A program made the position numbers and the translations under genes. 64,000 nt of DNA, taken from positions 2,294,001 through 2,358,000 of the forward strand of contig NZ_CP089978.1 of NCBI RefSeq assembly GCF_030674635.1. The letters are read 5' to 3'. This document shows, one piece after another, positions 44,748 to 58,960 of this stretch. The stretch is from Moraxella sp. ZY210820. Lineage in GTDB: Bacteria > Pseudomonadota > Gammaproteobacteria > Pseudomonadales > Moraxellaceae. A model generated the notes under the pieces. The model saw only the letters and a program-made list of their open reading frames with translations. It made no database searches and was not told where the DNA came from. The number at the start of each line of letters is the position of its first letter. Position 1 is the first letter of the stretch.

Positions 44748-47700
44748 TTAAGATAATATTTGATATTGCCAAATTGGATAATACAAATGACTATATTGCT
44801 CCAAACAACGATAAAATAATGCTTGTGATTGCGTAAAACCTTGTAAAACTAACTGCCAATCTGGGTGTTCAGCTTCATGTTCTTTGACATAACTATTATG
44901 ATGGAAACTATTATTGCGTTTTTTATCAAGGCTTTCATAGACTTGTGGATTCAATTTTCCATCTTGCCAATCTTGTTCTTTTTTTATATCTTTATCTAAT
45001 AATAAACCTGCTGGCAAAATAATCGGCATACGTTGTCCTGCAAAATATAAATCCAACCACGCTAATAATTGTTGTTTTGCTTCATCACTACTTAAACCTG
45101 ATTGGGTCAATACACCATTTTTAAACACACATACCATGTGATAATCTCGACTTGTCTCATCGGCATCTAAATAAGCTAACCATAATAAATAATCAATCCA
45201 CACTGCTAAACGCTGACTGGCGGATAAACTATTCGGCAAAATTCTCGCCCAAACCGTTGTACTTAAATCTTGTGGTAACGTGCAAGTGAATTGTAATTGC
45301 GGTGCAAACTGCCAAATTTTCTGTAAGGTTGATGTTTCCATCAAATCTAACTTGTGCAATATTTGTTGCATTTGTTGATAGATATTCACCGTATCTTGCC
45401 AATAACTGTATTTTAATTTACCCACAGGCAATAATGGCTCTAAATGTAAATCAATTTGTGCACTATCAAATGATATGGCTTGTTCATCATGCTGTTGCAT
45501 GATACGGTCCAAAACCTGATATTTTTCTAGACTATTTAAAATCAATGGTTCAAATGCATTTAAATGCTCATCACCTTGTGCATTACTAATATTAAAATGC
45601 TTTAAAAATAATTGTGCTGGGTGACGTAATTCTTTCGCCCAATGTCGGCTATTGAGTTGAATCACTTGTTGTGTATCTAATTGATAACGTTGTATTAATT
45701 CCGACCATTGACGTGGTGTCTCATATAATTTTTGTGATAATGATAAGTCCCACATCTCCATCGATACACTTTGGAATACATTAAAATTCTGACTTTGCAC
45801 ACCATGATTTAAAATTTGTGCCAACGCATACCAATGACTAAAAGGACGTTTTGCCGCATATTTACTATAAGACGCAGGAATAAATGGTTGAGCGGAATGG
45901 CGATAATAAATTGGCTCTAATGCTGTACTCACGCCTAATTCTTTGGTTAAAAAACTATCAGTTTCATCATGTTGTTCATAGTTGGGTTGCTGTATCACTT
46001 GTTCCAAATGCTGTACAAATTCTAATAATACTGTTGATGGCTCTAATAATTCACTATTTTCAACATCAAAAGCGGTATAGAAAAACCACACTTGTTGTTG
46101 AGCGTGCAAAATCGCATCTAAAAATGCCCCTTGATGGTCTTCCAAACGTGAACGGTCGCCTAATTGATTACGCACATAATGCAATAAATCAAAAACTTGC
46201 GGATATTCTCGATTTGGGAAAATACCACTATCCATATTCAGTAACGCGATTAATTGATAAGGCAATAAACGCACTTTACCAATTTGCCCAAAACAAATTT
46301 TACCTGTAAATTGAATATCTTCTTGTAAACTTTCTAATTTTTGTTGAATTTCTTGCAAAATATCCCACAATGGTAAATATAAATTTTTCAAGCTAAAACT
46401 TTCTTGCTCCATTTGTTCATAATTATAAGTTAATGACAACATACGGTCATATTGTTTGACCACTTGATACAGTTGTTGCGTATATTCAACACCTTTTTGT
46501 TGTAATTGTTGAATATCATCTAACAAAATTGCTAACCATCGCTCGGCTAAGACATCATAACGCTCTAAATAATCACGACGCTCAGCAAAACGTTGATAAA
46601 TTTCTAATAAAATTCCGATTAATTCAGCATCAGTAAGGTGTACATCAGCACTACTCATGATATAAGGATTTTGCCATTGCTCCAATGTAACAGGGCAAAT
46701 ATTTTCTCTATCAACCGCAACACCCATTGCTAAACGGTCTAAGGCATATTTAAAACTGTAGCGATAATCATGGTCATTTTGCTCTAAAGTTTGACTTAAA
46801 TGTATCGCATCAAAACCACGTCTAAACCCTGCTGATTGTAATAATTGTGCAATACGTTCAATTTGTTCATCTTGTAACTGATAATAACGTTTAGTCGCAG
46901 ACAAATTTAACCAATCAATTAAATCATCTAAAGTAAAACGTCCACGAGACCAAATCATTGGAAAAATCAACGATTGCCATACCGTGCGTATCGGCAATGG
47001 CACAATGCCAGAAATACTAATCGGTGGACTATCTTTCCCAACAAATACACTACGAATGAGTGGCTCTACATCTTGGATATTGGGTACTAAAACTAAAATA
47101 TCATGCAAATAACGTGGTTGTTGTGGTGTATGTTGTGCCAACCACAACATTAATTGTTCTTTTAATATTTCTAATTGACGTAAAGTAGAATGACAAGCAT
47201 GAATTTGTATTGATGTATCATCAGGCGATAAAACATAACTTTGTGGTTCAGGTCTCATCAGATAAAATATATCTTGTTGTAATTGCCCCAACAATGTCGA
47301 TGCGAACTCAGGCCCTTCATTCAATATTTCGCCATCATCGCTATATTGTCCAAATAAATCCGTCCATTCTCCACCACTTTCTCCGCCAGATAATTCCACT
47401 AGCAAACTAAAATTATCACGAGCTTGCTTACCAAAACGAGTTAAAATTGGATGTCTATCTTCACGTAATTGAGCATCAAAACCTTGCTCTACATTAAATT
47501 GATATGCTCCAATATCATCAGCAATATTTTTTTGATACTTTGCTTGTAAACGCTGTTGTAATTTTAAGTCATGCTGGGCTTTCCAACGTGGATCGACACT
47601 ATCCGCCCAATATTCTTGCGTAACCGTTAAATGATACACTTCCACTTGTGTATGCTGTGCAAGTTGTTGTAAAAATTGCCATTCACTTGGTGCTAAATCC

Positions 47701-48455
47701 AATAAGGTAAAAATATAAATGGTTGATGGTAACTGTTCAGTTAAATTTGCTGTATAGAAAAATTGCTGTTTAATCTGTTCAATCGTGGTATGATGTTCAG
47801 CAAATAACGAAAACCACAATGCCTGTTGCCAACTCGCTAATTTTTGTGCTTTATTGAGTTGTTGTTGCATATATTCTGCAGGAATATCACTATCTTGCTG
47901 TAATAAAGGTTCAATATTTAAGGGCTGATTGTGCGTCCATAACTGCAACCAAGTCGGTCGATAACGCATATACTGTTGAAATACATGAGTAATTTGATGA
48001 CTTAACCAATACGCCATTTGCTGACGTTTTAAACGTGCTTGCTGTTCATCAATAATCGTTTGACTATAATCATAAATACGCTGAATAATCGGCTCAAAAA
48101 CGTGTTGTTCCGATGTTAAATCCATTTGTGCTGATTGTACCATTGTCAATAAATATTGATAAATCTGCCATTTCATCACGACACGTGGCAAATTAGCTCT
48201 ACGTACTTTATCCTTATCTTGCTCGACTGCCTGATATAAAAACCATTGTAATTCATTGACATTTTGATGCCAATAAATTTGACTACAAATCCCAAATTGT
48301 TGAGCAATACGTTGAATAAGCCATTGTTTTACCGCTAAATTAGGTATAACAATATGACGTAAATCAAAAATGGTTGATGATGGTTGCTGTAATTGTAATG
48401 CCAATACCTGAAATAAAGTTTCAATTTGATGACTTTGAGTAATATTTAACGACAT
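44748..48455 (-). CDS. recC: Exodeoxyribonuclease V gamma subunit
   Basis: Chi-recognising, catalytically inactive helicase-like subunit of RecBCD. The start resembles other RecC proteins (SHQIETLFQVLALQL, then IVIPNLAVKQWL), and the late segment QIGKVRLLPYQLIALLNMDSGIFPNREY is the strongly conserved RecC helicase-like core. Length 1236 (E. coli 1122). The frame opens at a TTG (48464); the ATG at 48455 is the better start although it lacks a clear ribosome site. It forms an operon with recB. Confidence 0.95.
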   Translation of the reverse strand: MSLNITQSHQIETLFQVLALQLQQPSSTIFDLRHIVIPNLAVKQWLIQRIAQQFGICSQIYWHQNVNELQWFLYQAVEQDKDKVRRANLPRVVMKWQIYQYLLTMVQSAQMDLTSEQHVFEPIIQRIYDYSQTIIDEQQARLKRQQMAYWLSHQITHVFQQYMRYRPTWLQLWTHNQPLNIEPLLQQDSDIPAEYMQQQLNKAQKLASWQQALWFSLFAEHHTTIEQIKQQFFYTANLTEQLPSTIYIFTLLDLAPSEWQFLQQLAQHTQVEVYHLTVTQEYWADSVDPRWKAQHDLKLQQRLQAKYQKNIADDIGAYQFNVEQGFDAQLREDRHPILTRFGKQARDNFSLLVELSGGESGGEWTDLFGQYSDDGEILNEGPEFASTLLGQLQQDIFYLMRPEPQSYVLSPDDTSIQIHACHSTLRQLEILKEQLMLWLAQHTPQQPRYLHDILVLVPNIQDVEPLIRSVFVGKDSPPISISGIVPLPIRTVWQSLIFPMIWSRGRFTLDDLIDWLNLSATKRYYQLQDEQIERIAQLLQSAGFRRGFDAIHLSQTLEQNDHDYRYSFKYALDRLAMGVAVDRENICPVTLEQWQNPYIMSSADVHLTDAELIGILLEIYQRFAERRDYLERYDVLAERWLAILLDDIQQLQQKGVEYTQQLYQVVKQYDRMLSLTYNYEQMEQESFSLKNLYLPLWDILQEIQQKLESLQEDIQFTGKICFGQIGKVRLLPYQLIALLNMDSGIFPNREYPQVFDLLHYVRNQLGDRSRLEDHQGAFLDAILHAQQQVWFFYTAFDVENSELLEPSTVLLEFVQHLEQVIQQPNYEQHDETDSFLTKELGVSTALEPIYYRHSAQPFIPASYSKYAAKRPFSHWYALAQILNHGVQSQNFNVFQSVSMEMWDLSLSQKLYETPRQWSELIQRYQLDTQQVIQLNSRHWAKELRHPAQLFLKHFNISNAQGDEHLNAFEPLILNSLEKYQVLDRIMQQHDEQAISFDSAQIDLHLEPLLPVGKLKYSYWQDTVNIYQQMQQILHKLDLMETSTLQKIWQFAPQLQFTCTLPQDLSTTVWARILPNSLSASQRLAVWIDYLLWLAYLDADETSRDYHMVCVFKNGVLTQSGLSSDEAKQQLLAWLDLYFAGQRMPIILPAGLLLDKDIKKEQDWQDGKLNPQVYESLDKKRNNSFHHNSYVKEHEAEHPDWQLVLQGFTQSQALFYRCLEQYSHLYYPIWQYQILS

Positions 48456-48580
48456 AGGACACAACTACAACATATTCATAAATAAATAAAATAATATCAT
48501 AAAAATACCACAAAAATAAATTTGATTTTTTAACACAATGCACCCATTATAGTAAGAGCATAGATTATTGAGAGTACACC

Positions 48581-49090
48581 ATGAATACAACCCAAAATCA
48601 CACACAGGATTATATTGCACCAGATGTTAATCTTGAGCAAATTCGTAGAGAATGTTTAGAGTTAGTCAAAAAGCGTGCTTATATTTCAGCAGGGGTTGCT
48701 GTTATTCCTGTACCTTTTTTAGATGCTTTAATTGATGCAGGCATCTTATCTCAATTGATTCCTGAAATTAATGAACGTTTTGGTTTAAGTAAAGAACGAG
48801 TAACAGTCTATGATCCACACACCAAAACAATCTATTGGGATGAATTACGCAAACGTGGCGTTGAATTTACAGGTTTAGTCGCTTCACGTATTGCTGTCAA
48901 ATCATCGCTACAAGGTTTTATGACTAAAATGGTTACAAAACAAGTGACTAAATTTATTCCTTTAGGTGGGCAGATGGTTGCAGCAACTTTAGGTTATATT
49001 ATTATGAAAAAAATTGCTGATGCTCATGTTGAAGAAAGCTATCAAACCGCTAAACGTATTCAACAACGTGTCGCTAATCATTCAACTTAA
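48581..49090 (+). CDS. Conserved protein of unknown function (DUF697-like)
   Basis: A 169-residue protein with ECLELVKKRAYISAGVAVIPVPFLDALIDAGIL near residue 30, a hydrophobic hairpin that could enter the membrane, and a second hydrophobic segment FIPLGGQMVAATLGYIIMKK near residue 125. The pattern resembles DUF697-type proteins. Function unknown. It is divergent from recC, with TATAGT about 30 bp ahead of the start as a possible -10. Confidence 0.7.
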   Translation: MNTTQNHTQDYIAPDVNLEQIRRECLELVKKRAYISAGVAVIPVPFLDALIDAGILSQLIPEINERFGLSKERVTVYDPHTKTIYWDELRKRGVEFTGLVASRIAVKSSLQGFMTKMVTKQVTKFIPLGGQMVAATLGYIIMKKIADAHVEESYQTAKRIQQRVANHST

Positions 49091-49104
49091 AATTTCTATC
49101 AACA

Positions 49105-49138
49105 AAAATCCGTATAGTTTTTAATTATACGGATTTTT
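49105..49138. terminator. Bidirectional terminator
   Basis: Arms AAAATCCGTATA and TATACGGATTTT with a nine-base loop, flanked by A- and T-runs, between convergent genes ending at 49090 and 49149. Confidence 0.85.
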
Positions 49139-49148
49139 TAACAAAATA

Positions 49149-49571
49149 TTATTTTTGTGCTTGCTTTTCACTTTGAGTTGCTAAATTCACAGAACAGTTT
49201 TTAAACTTTGCTGCTTGTGCAATAGCGTCTTGTTCACCTAATAAACGTGCTGTTTCTGAACGCTTAGTTGAAGTTGCTTGACCCATATTAATAGAGATAG
49301 AAGGTATTACACCCCAGCCACCTCCACTACTCCAACCGCCACCTAAACCAATACCAATCCCTGTACCAACACGTGATGATGAACCTTGTACACCACTTGC
49401 AATATACTGTTCAATACGTTGATATTCTGCTTGTAATTGTGAGCAATCTAACGCCTGATATTTTGATGGCGATACATAACTCGGTTTGACATTTGTCGTG
49501 CTACAAGCGGTTAAAAACAACATACTGCCAACAGCAAGTAGCGATAATTTGTGTATAGATTGCAACATCAT
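49149..49571 (-). CDS. Putative lipoprotein of unknown function
   Basis: A 140-residue lipoprotein with lipobox LTAC (C23). The mature part has a short helical segment (ALDCSQLQAEYQRIEQYIASG), a Gly-rich central stretch (VGTGIGIGLGGGWSSGGGW), and a helical tail with QAAKFKNCSV. The pattern is reminiscent of small envelope lipoproteins with a glycine-zipper-like hydrophobic patch. Not recognised further. It starts with two ATG codons. Confidence 0.75.
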   Translation of the reverse strand: MMLQSIHKLSLLAVGSMLFLTACSTTNVKPSYVSPSKYQALDCSQLQAEYQRIEQYIASGVQGSSSRVGTGIGIGLGGGWSSGGGWGVIPSISINMGQATSTKRSETARLLGEQDAIAQAAKFKNCSVNLATQSEKQAQK

Positions 49572-49759
49572 AATCTCACATTATATTAAAATTTAGATGC
49601 TACATATTGAACAATTTTGTGAACTTCGTCAATAATTTTACTAATATATTCTCTATATTTTTGTAAATAACCCACCATTTTAAGCTATAATTAAAAGATA
49701 AGATTAGTTTTCTAATTTTATATTAACCTTAACTAACATAAATTTTGTGATAATAAATT

Positions 49760-50194
49760 ATGCAACTTACTAAATTTACTGACTATGCATTGCGTATTTT
49801 ATTGCATATCGCTCAGCCACGTGAACAACTTTATACTATCGCTGAACTTGCTCAATACTTACAAATTTCACAAAACCATTTGATGAAAATCGTACATTTT
49901 ATGGCTAAACAACAATGGCTGACTACTATGCGTGGAAAAAATGGAGGTTTAACAATTCATCCTAGTGTACTTGATTTACCTTTAGGTGAAATAGTAAGAA
50001 TTTTACAAGATGACCCACCTGTTATTAATTGTTCTGAGCCACCTTGTATATTAAGACCTGCTTGTGGTTTAAAACCTATTTTAGACCAAGCATTACAACA
50101 ATTTTATAACAGTCTCAATCAATATACCTTATCTCAAATTTTACAACAACCTAAACTTAAAGCGAACTTAATTCCTACTACTTTTATAGATTAA
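49760..50194 (+). CDS. nsrR: NsrR-like Rrf2-family nitric-oxide regulator
   Basis: A 144-residue iron-sulfur transcription factor. Winged-helix N-terminal part with MQLTKFTDYALRILLHIA and the recognition region QISQNHLMKIVHFM. MRGKNGGLTI is shared with E. coli NsrR. The cluster ligands are C91, C96 and C102 in NCSEPPCILRPACGL, at the same residue numbers as in E. coli NsrR. It would repress nitric-oxide detoxification genes and be relieved when NO damages the cluster. No target gene such as hmp is adjacent. Confidence 0.8.
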   Translation: MQLTKFTDYALRILLHIAQPREQLYTIAELAQYLQISQNHLMKIVHFMAKQQWLTTMRGKNGGLTIHPSVLDLPLGEIVRILQDDPPVINCSEPPCILRPACGLKPILDQALQQFYNSLNQYTLSQILQQPKLKANLIPTTFID

Positions 50195-50243
50195 CCTAAT
50201 AATTAAAAAAATATCCTATTATTTTACTATCTTTCATAATAAA

Positions 50244-50281
50244 AAAACCTTCAACCATTATTTATTTGATTGAAGGTTTTT
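50244..50281. terminator. Terminator for nsrR and the rRNA operon
   Basis: Arms AAAACCTTCAA and TTGAAGGTTTT around a 15-base loop, flanked by A-runs and T-runs. It is placed between nsrR (plus) and the end of 5S rRNA (minus), so it can serve both. Confidence 0.75.
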
Positions 50282-50292
50282 ATTTAAAAAGG

Positions 50293-50407
50293 AGTTGGCG
50301 ATGACTTACTCTCACATGGTTAACACCACACTACCATCAGCGCTAAGTGGTTTCACTTCTGAGTTCGGGAAGGGATCAGGTGGTTCACACTTGCTATGGT
50401 CGCCAAC
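50293..50407 (-). rRNA. rrf: 5S ribosomal RNA
   Basis: The minus strand contains the conserved CCGAACTCAGAAGTGAAA and GATGGTAGTGTGG segments of 5S rRNA. The ends GTTGGCGAC and GTCGCCAAC-like pair close helix I. About 115 nt. Ends are estimated to within a few bases. Confidence 0.95.
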
Positions 50408-50518
50408 GAAACTGGTACAGCGAGTATTGAGCTGAGTTGTTTTGTTCATTGCATTTTCTGAATCAAGTTTTCACATTTATTTTGGATTATTGTGTTTATA
50501 CAACAACTTGGGTGTTGT

Positions 50519-53412
<2,894 letters not shown>

Positions 53413-53857
53413 ATACAACCCCAAATTGTCGTTTAAATAAATATTTTAAAATATCTATTCATTCTTTCAACTTAAAGTCACACAATCTATTCCAAAACGC
53501 TTGATTCAGTTTTTGCTAGTCCTCAATTAAATCTTTTCATCTTACGACTACTTCAATCTATTGAGTGAACAATTATTTTCAGACTCAATTCTTGCTGTTA
53601 ATGAATGATGTTTTATAGCTTTAACCTGTGTTATCACTTATAAAACTGTAATACCTCATCAGTATCACTTAAATTTTATGCTTTAATTACTCACTAATTT
53701 CTTTACTTAGTGAACTTAATTGCATAAGTTAATTATTATAACATAATAACTAATTTATTCAATCAAATAAATCATTTAATCTATACCGTACAGAAAAATC
53801 ATAGATTTTTATCTTGTGTTCGGACTAAGATTATTAATCTTTGCTATTCCTCACTTA
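53413..53857 (-). other. 23S to tRNA-Ala internal spacer
   Basis: About 445 bp of AT-rich spacer. It begins with the 5-prime arm of the 23S processing stem (53406-53419). I see no additional tRNA and no gene in it, and no clear boxA. Confidence 0.7.
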
Positions 53858-53933
53858 TGGTGGAGACTAGGAGAGTCGAACTCCTGACCTCCTGCGTGCA
53901 AAGCAGGCGCTCTACCAACTAAGCTAAGTCCCC
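53858..53933 (-). tRNA. tRNA-Ala (TGC)
   Basis: The minus strand reads GGGGACTTAGCTTAGTTGG at the 5-prime end, the anticodon loop CTTTGCACG with TGC, the T-arm GTTCGACTC, and an encoded 3-prime CCA. 76 nt. It sits in the 16S-23S spacer as usual in gammaproteobacteria. Confidence 0.97.
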
Positions 53934-53999
53934 ATAGCTTTTCATTTATCTTACCATCTATATTTTTAACTACTTGCACTTTAAAGTGCTTGCAATTAG

Positions 54000-54076
<77 letters not shown>

Positions 54077-54092
54077 TCAGATAAACTCTTTC

Positions 54093-54114
54093 AGAAGAAC
54101 AACTTGTTGTGGAT
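54093..54114 (-). other. 16S processing stem, 3-prime arm
   Basis: The plus-strand segment at 54093-54114 (AGAAGAACAACTTGTTGTGG and AT) is complementary, with a one-base bulge, to 55851-55871. The pair encloses the 16S gene and should form the RNase III substrate. Confidence 0.8.
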
Positions 54115-54147
54115 TCTAACTATCATCAAACGAATCTTTTTTTTCGT

Positions 54148-55682
<1,535 letters not shown>

Positions 55683-56216
55683 TTCATTCTTAATCAGCAT
55701 TCATCATCATAAACATAACAACAAATACCAATTCGCCCATTCAATCACTAGCAAAATTTTCGCTCAAATAAATCTCGAGTCAATTTCTACCAAATCAAAT
55801 GAACTTTATATTCAATTTAAAATATAAAAATCCATCCAATAATAGCAAAAATCCACACAAGTTGTTCTTCTAAATGTTTTAATTGAGTAAGGTAATATCT
55901 CTTCAATATCACTCATAATTTCAGTGTCGAATATTATATACTGTTTTAAATCTTTGTCAAGCTTTATTTTAAAAAATTATTTTGTTTTTAAACTAAAACT
56001 TCATCAAAAACAAAACTAATAACACCTTCTAAAATCACTTAACCCAATACAAATATAAGCTAAGTTCCTGATTTTACTAGCTTTATTTACTAACGCTATC
56101 TCGACAGGTGCGTATGTTACAGTAACTTAATATACTTTGCAACTACTTTTTTTATTAATTTATTACAAGTGGTTGTTTTTTAAACTAACAACCATTAAAA
56201 TGCGACTTACATCACT
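55683..56216 (-). other. rRNA leader and upstream region
   Basis: This 534-bp stretch contains the rRNA leader with the 5-prime arm of the 16S processing stem (55851-55871) and the rRNA promoter (55933-55960). From 55961 to 56216, upstream of the promoter and past the coaBC stop, it is very AT-rich; it may act as an UP element and shows no gene. Confidence 0.65.
55933..55960 (-). promoter_or_regulatory. rRNA operon promoter
   Basis: On the minus strand TTGACA (55960-55955) and TATAAT (55938-55933) are both perfect consensus and are separated by 16 bases. It is followed about 250 bp later by the 16S gene, and an A/T-rich stretch lies directly upstream of the -35. Confidence 0.85.
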
Positions 56217-57446
56217 TTATTTTGGAATATTTTCAGCAATAGCAGTAATCAACTGTTGAGCAATTTTATGTTTACTGGCTTTTTCCAGTTTCAAAGCCGT
56301 TTTTTGATATTGCTCTGCGAAAAAAATTACCATCGCATTATCATCAGCACCAAAACCAATATCTGTACGAGAAACATCATTACATGCAATCATATCTAAT
56401 TTTTTATCAACTAGTTTTTTGCTCGCATATTGTTCAACATTTTGTGTTTCCGCTGCAAAACCAACCATAAAAGGTGCATTAGTCAATTGAGCAATAGTTG
56501 CTACAATATCTGGATTTTTGACTAATTCTAAAATCATATCTTGTTTATCAGACGTTTTTTTTATTTTATGTTCCGCAACTTCAGCTACTCGATAATCTGC
56601 CACCGCAGCCGTAGCAATAAAAATATCGCACCCATTTTCTACACTTTGTAAACTTGCATCAAGCATTTGTTGTGCTGATTGCACGTTAATACGCTGAATA
56701 TTTTTTGGTGTATCTAAATACACGGGTCCTGCAATTAAAGTAACTTCCGCTCCAGCTTGTTCACAAACTTGAGCTATGGTAAAACCCATTTTTCCTGTAC
56801 TATGATTTGAAATATAACGTACAGGGTCAATTGCTTCACGGGTTGGTCCTGCGGTAATCGTTACTTTTTTACCTGCCAAAATTAATGGCATATTTTGCTG
56901 TAAAAAATATTGATGAACTTGTAACGCAATCTGTTCAGGCTCAGGCATACGCCCAACACCAACATCGCCACACGCTTGTTCACCACTTGCAGGCTGAACG
57001 ATATAAAAACCATCATCAGCCAATAATTTTAAATTACGCTGTGTCGTTTTTGCTTGCCACATCTGTTGATTCATCGCTGGAGCAAGCCAAATAGGTGCAA
57101 TCGTTGCTAAACATAAAGTGCTTAATAAATCATCAGCAAAACCATGTGCCAAATGTGCCAAAGTATCACAACTCGCAGGTGCAATCAAAATTAAATCAGC
57201 CCATTTTGCCAACTCGATATGCCCCATACCCTTTTCAGCTTCAGTATCTAATAGCGTTGTATGCACAGGATTGCCTGACAATGCTTGTAAAGTCAGTGGT
57301 GTAATAAATGCTAATGCACCTTGCGTCATCACCACACGCACATCATAACCATATTCTTTTAGACGGCGAACCAAAATTGCACTTTTATAAGCAGCAATTC
57401 CACCTGTAATACCTACAATAATATTTTTACATTGTTGTGCTGACAT
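56217..57446 (-). CDS. coaBC: Bifunctional phosphopantothenoylcysteine decarboxylase/synthetase
   Basis: Two steps of coenzyme A synthesis. The N-terminal CoaC flavoprotein half has VGITGGIAAYKSAILVRRL, the APAMNQQMW substrate loop, and the active-site Cys in ASGEQACGDVGVGRM. The C-terminal CoaB half has ITAGPTREAIDPVRYISNHSTGKMG and VKNPDIVATIA. The frame opens at ATG 57455, overlapping the pilR stop, but GGAG sits correctly for the ATG at 57446 (MSAQQ), which I prefer. Length 409. It is translationally linked to pilR in a four-gene minus-strand block, which is unusual company for a CoA gene. Confidence 0.95.
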   Translation of the reverse strand: MSAQQCKNIIVGITGGIAAYKSAILVRRLKEYGYDVRVVMTQGALAFITPLTLQALSGNPVHTTLLDTEAEKGMGHIELAKWADLILIAPASCDTLAHLAHGFADDLLSTLCLATIAPIWLAPAMNQQMWQAKTTQRNLKLLADDGFYIVQPASGEQACGDVGVGRMPEPEQIALQVHQYFLQQNMPLILAGKKVTITAGPTREAIDPVRYISNHSTGKMGFTIAQVCEQAGAEVTLIAGPVYLDTPKNIQRINVQSAQQMLDASLQSVENGCDIFIATAAVADYRVAEVAEHKIKKTSDKQDMILELVKNPDIVATIAQLTNAPFMVGFAAETQNVEQYASKKLVDKKLDMIACNDVSRTDIGFGADDNAMVIFFAEQYQKTALKLEKASKHKIAQQLITAIAENIPK

Positions 57447-57447
57447 T

Positions 57448-58890
57448 TTATTCATCTCCTACTTCATCAATATCATCTAAACCAAATTTCTTCAGACGAT
57501 AGCGTAATGAACGGAATGACATGCCTAATTTTTTTGCAGCTAATGTTCTATTCCAGTGCGTTAAATCTAAAGCAGTCAAAATAATTTCTTTCTCAATATT
57601 TTCTAAATAACGCTCCAAACCTTCCATCGGTAATTTTGACCCACGTTTAAACTCTGGCATAGGATCTTCTATGATGATTGATGTTCCATTTTCTTCTTTG
57701 TTCGTTGATGTTTCTACTACAGGTGCCAGCACACGAGAATGATGAGCTTGTACATGCTCTAACTGAATATGTAAACCATCACATAAGGTAATCGCACGTT
57801 CCATTAAATTACGTAATTCACGCACATTACCTGCAAAATATTGTTGCAATAAAAAGTGTTTCACATCGGCAGATAGCTGTTTCACACCAATATTCCATTC
57901 TTGGCAAATACGCTGAATAAAATATTCTGCTAATAAAATTACATCTTGACCACGCTCACGCAATGGTGGTAAATGTAAATCCATTACCACTAAGCGGAAA
58001 TATAAATCTTGACGGAATTTACCTTGTTGTACCATAGCTTCCAAATCTTGTTGGCTGGCACTGATTAAACGAAAATCAACGTGAATATCTTGCTCACTAC
58101 CAATAGGTCGGACTTTTTTATCCTGAATAGCATGTAATAATTTAATTTGAATCGTTAATGGTAAATTCGCTACTTCATCTAAAAATAAACTACCGCCATG
58201 TGCCGATGTAATTAAACCTTGTTTATCTTGTGTTGCACCTGCAAAACTACCTTTTTTATGTCCAAATAATTCACTTTCAATCAATTCATGCGGAATCGCA
58301 CTACAATTCACGCTAATAAAAGACCCTTCACTACGATGACTTAAACGATGGACTAAATTCGCCACCACTTCTTTCCCTGTACCTGATTCTCCCGTAATAA
58401 ACACAGGGGCTTGCGAACGTGCAATTTTCTTAAGACTATTTTTAAGCTGACGAATTGGTTCTGAATCGCCAACTAACATTTTATTTTCTAAAGAGTTTTC
58501 TTGTGAAAATAATAAATGTTGCGAATGACTCAATGCTTTTTGTAATAATTGTTCTAAGTGCATTTGATTAACAGGTTTATTGACAAAATCAAATGCACCC
58601 GCTTTTAATGCTGAAATTGCAATTTCCATATTACCATAAGCGGTCAGCACGGCGATAGGCATATTAGGGTATTTTTCAACCGCAAATTCTATTAAATTTA
58701 AACCTGTACCATCTGGTAAATTAAAATCGGTTAAACATACATCATAATGATGTTTTTTTAACGCATCTTTGGCTTGGCGAATAGTATAGGCAACATGTGA
58801 ATCAATACCTAGTTTTTTTAAAGTCATTTGCATGAGTAAGCAAATATCTTCTTCATCATCGACAATCAGAACTAAAGGTTGTTGCGACAT
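57448..58890 (-). CDS. pilR: Sigma-54-dependent response regulator PilR
   Basis: NtrC-type activator for pilin transcription. Receiver domain with phospho-acceptor D55 in CLTDFNLPDG, AAA+ domain with GESGTGKEVVANLVHR (Walker A) and GGSLFLDEVANL (Walker B), and a Fis-type C-terminal helix-turn-helix (LTHWNRTLAAKKLGMSFRSLRYRLKK). The sigma-54-contacting GAFTGA loop reads GSFAGA (58234-58251), so the key Thr is Ala. It lies 70 bp after pilS and overlaps the start of the coaBC frame. Identity as PilR rests on the PilS partner and the Fis-domain sequence. Confidence 0.9.
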   Translation of the reverse strand: MSQQPLVLIVDDEEDICLLMQMTLKKLGIDSHVAYTIRQAKDALKKHHYDVCLTDFNLPDGTGLNLIEFAVEKYPNMPIAVLTAYGNMEIAISALKAGAFDFVNKPVNQMHLEQLLQKALSHSQHLLFSQENSLENKMLVGDSEPIRQLKNSLKKIARSQAPVFITGESGTGKEVVANLVHRLSHRSEGSFISVNCSAIPHELIESELFGHKKGSFAGATQDKQGLITSAHGGSLFLDEVANLPLTIQIKLLHAIQDKKVRPIGSEQDIHVDFRLISASQQDLEAMVQQGKFRQDLYFRLVVMDLHLPPLRERGQDVILLAEYFIQRICQEWNIGVKQLSADVKHFLLQQYFAGNVRELRNLMERAITLCDGLHIQLEHVQAHHSRVLAPVVETSTNKEENGTSIIIEDPMPEFKRGSKLPMEGLERYLENIEKEIILTALDLTHWNRTLAAKKLGMSFRSLRYRLKKFGLDDIDEVGDE

Positions 58891-58960
58891 AATTCACCTA
58901 TATGAGCAGTTTAATGGCAGACATCTTAACATAAAATCTATAAATATTAAATTGTTATTC

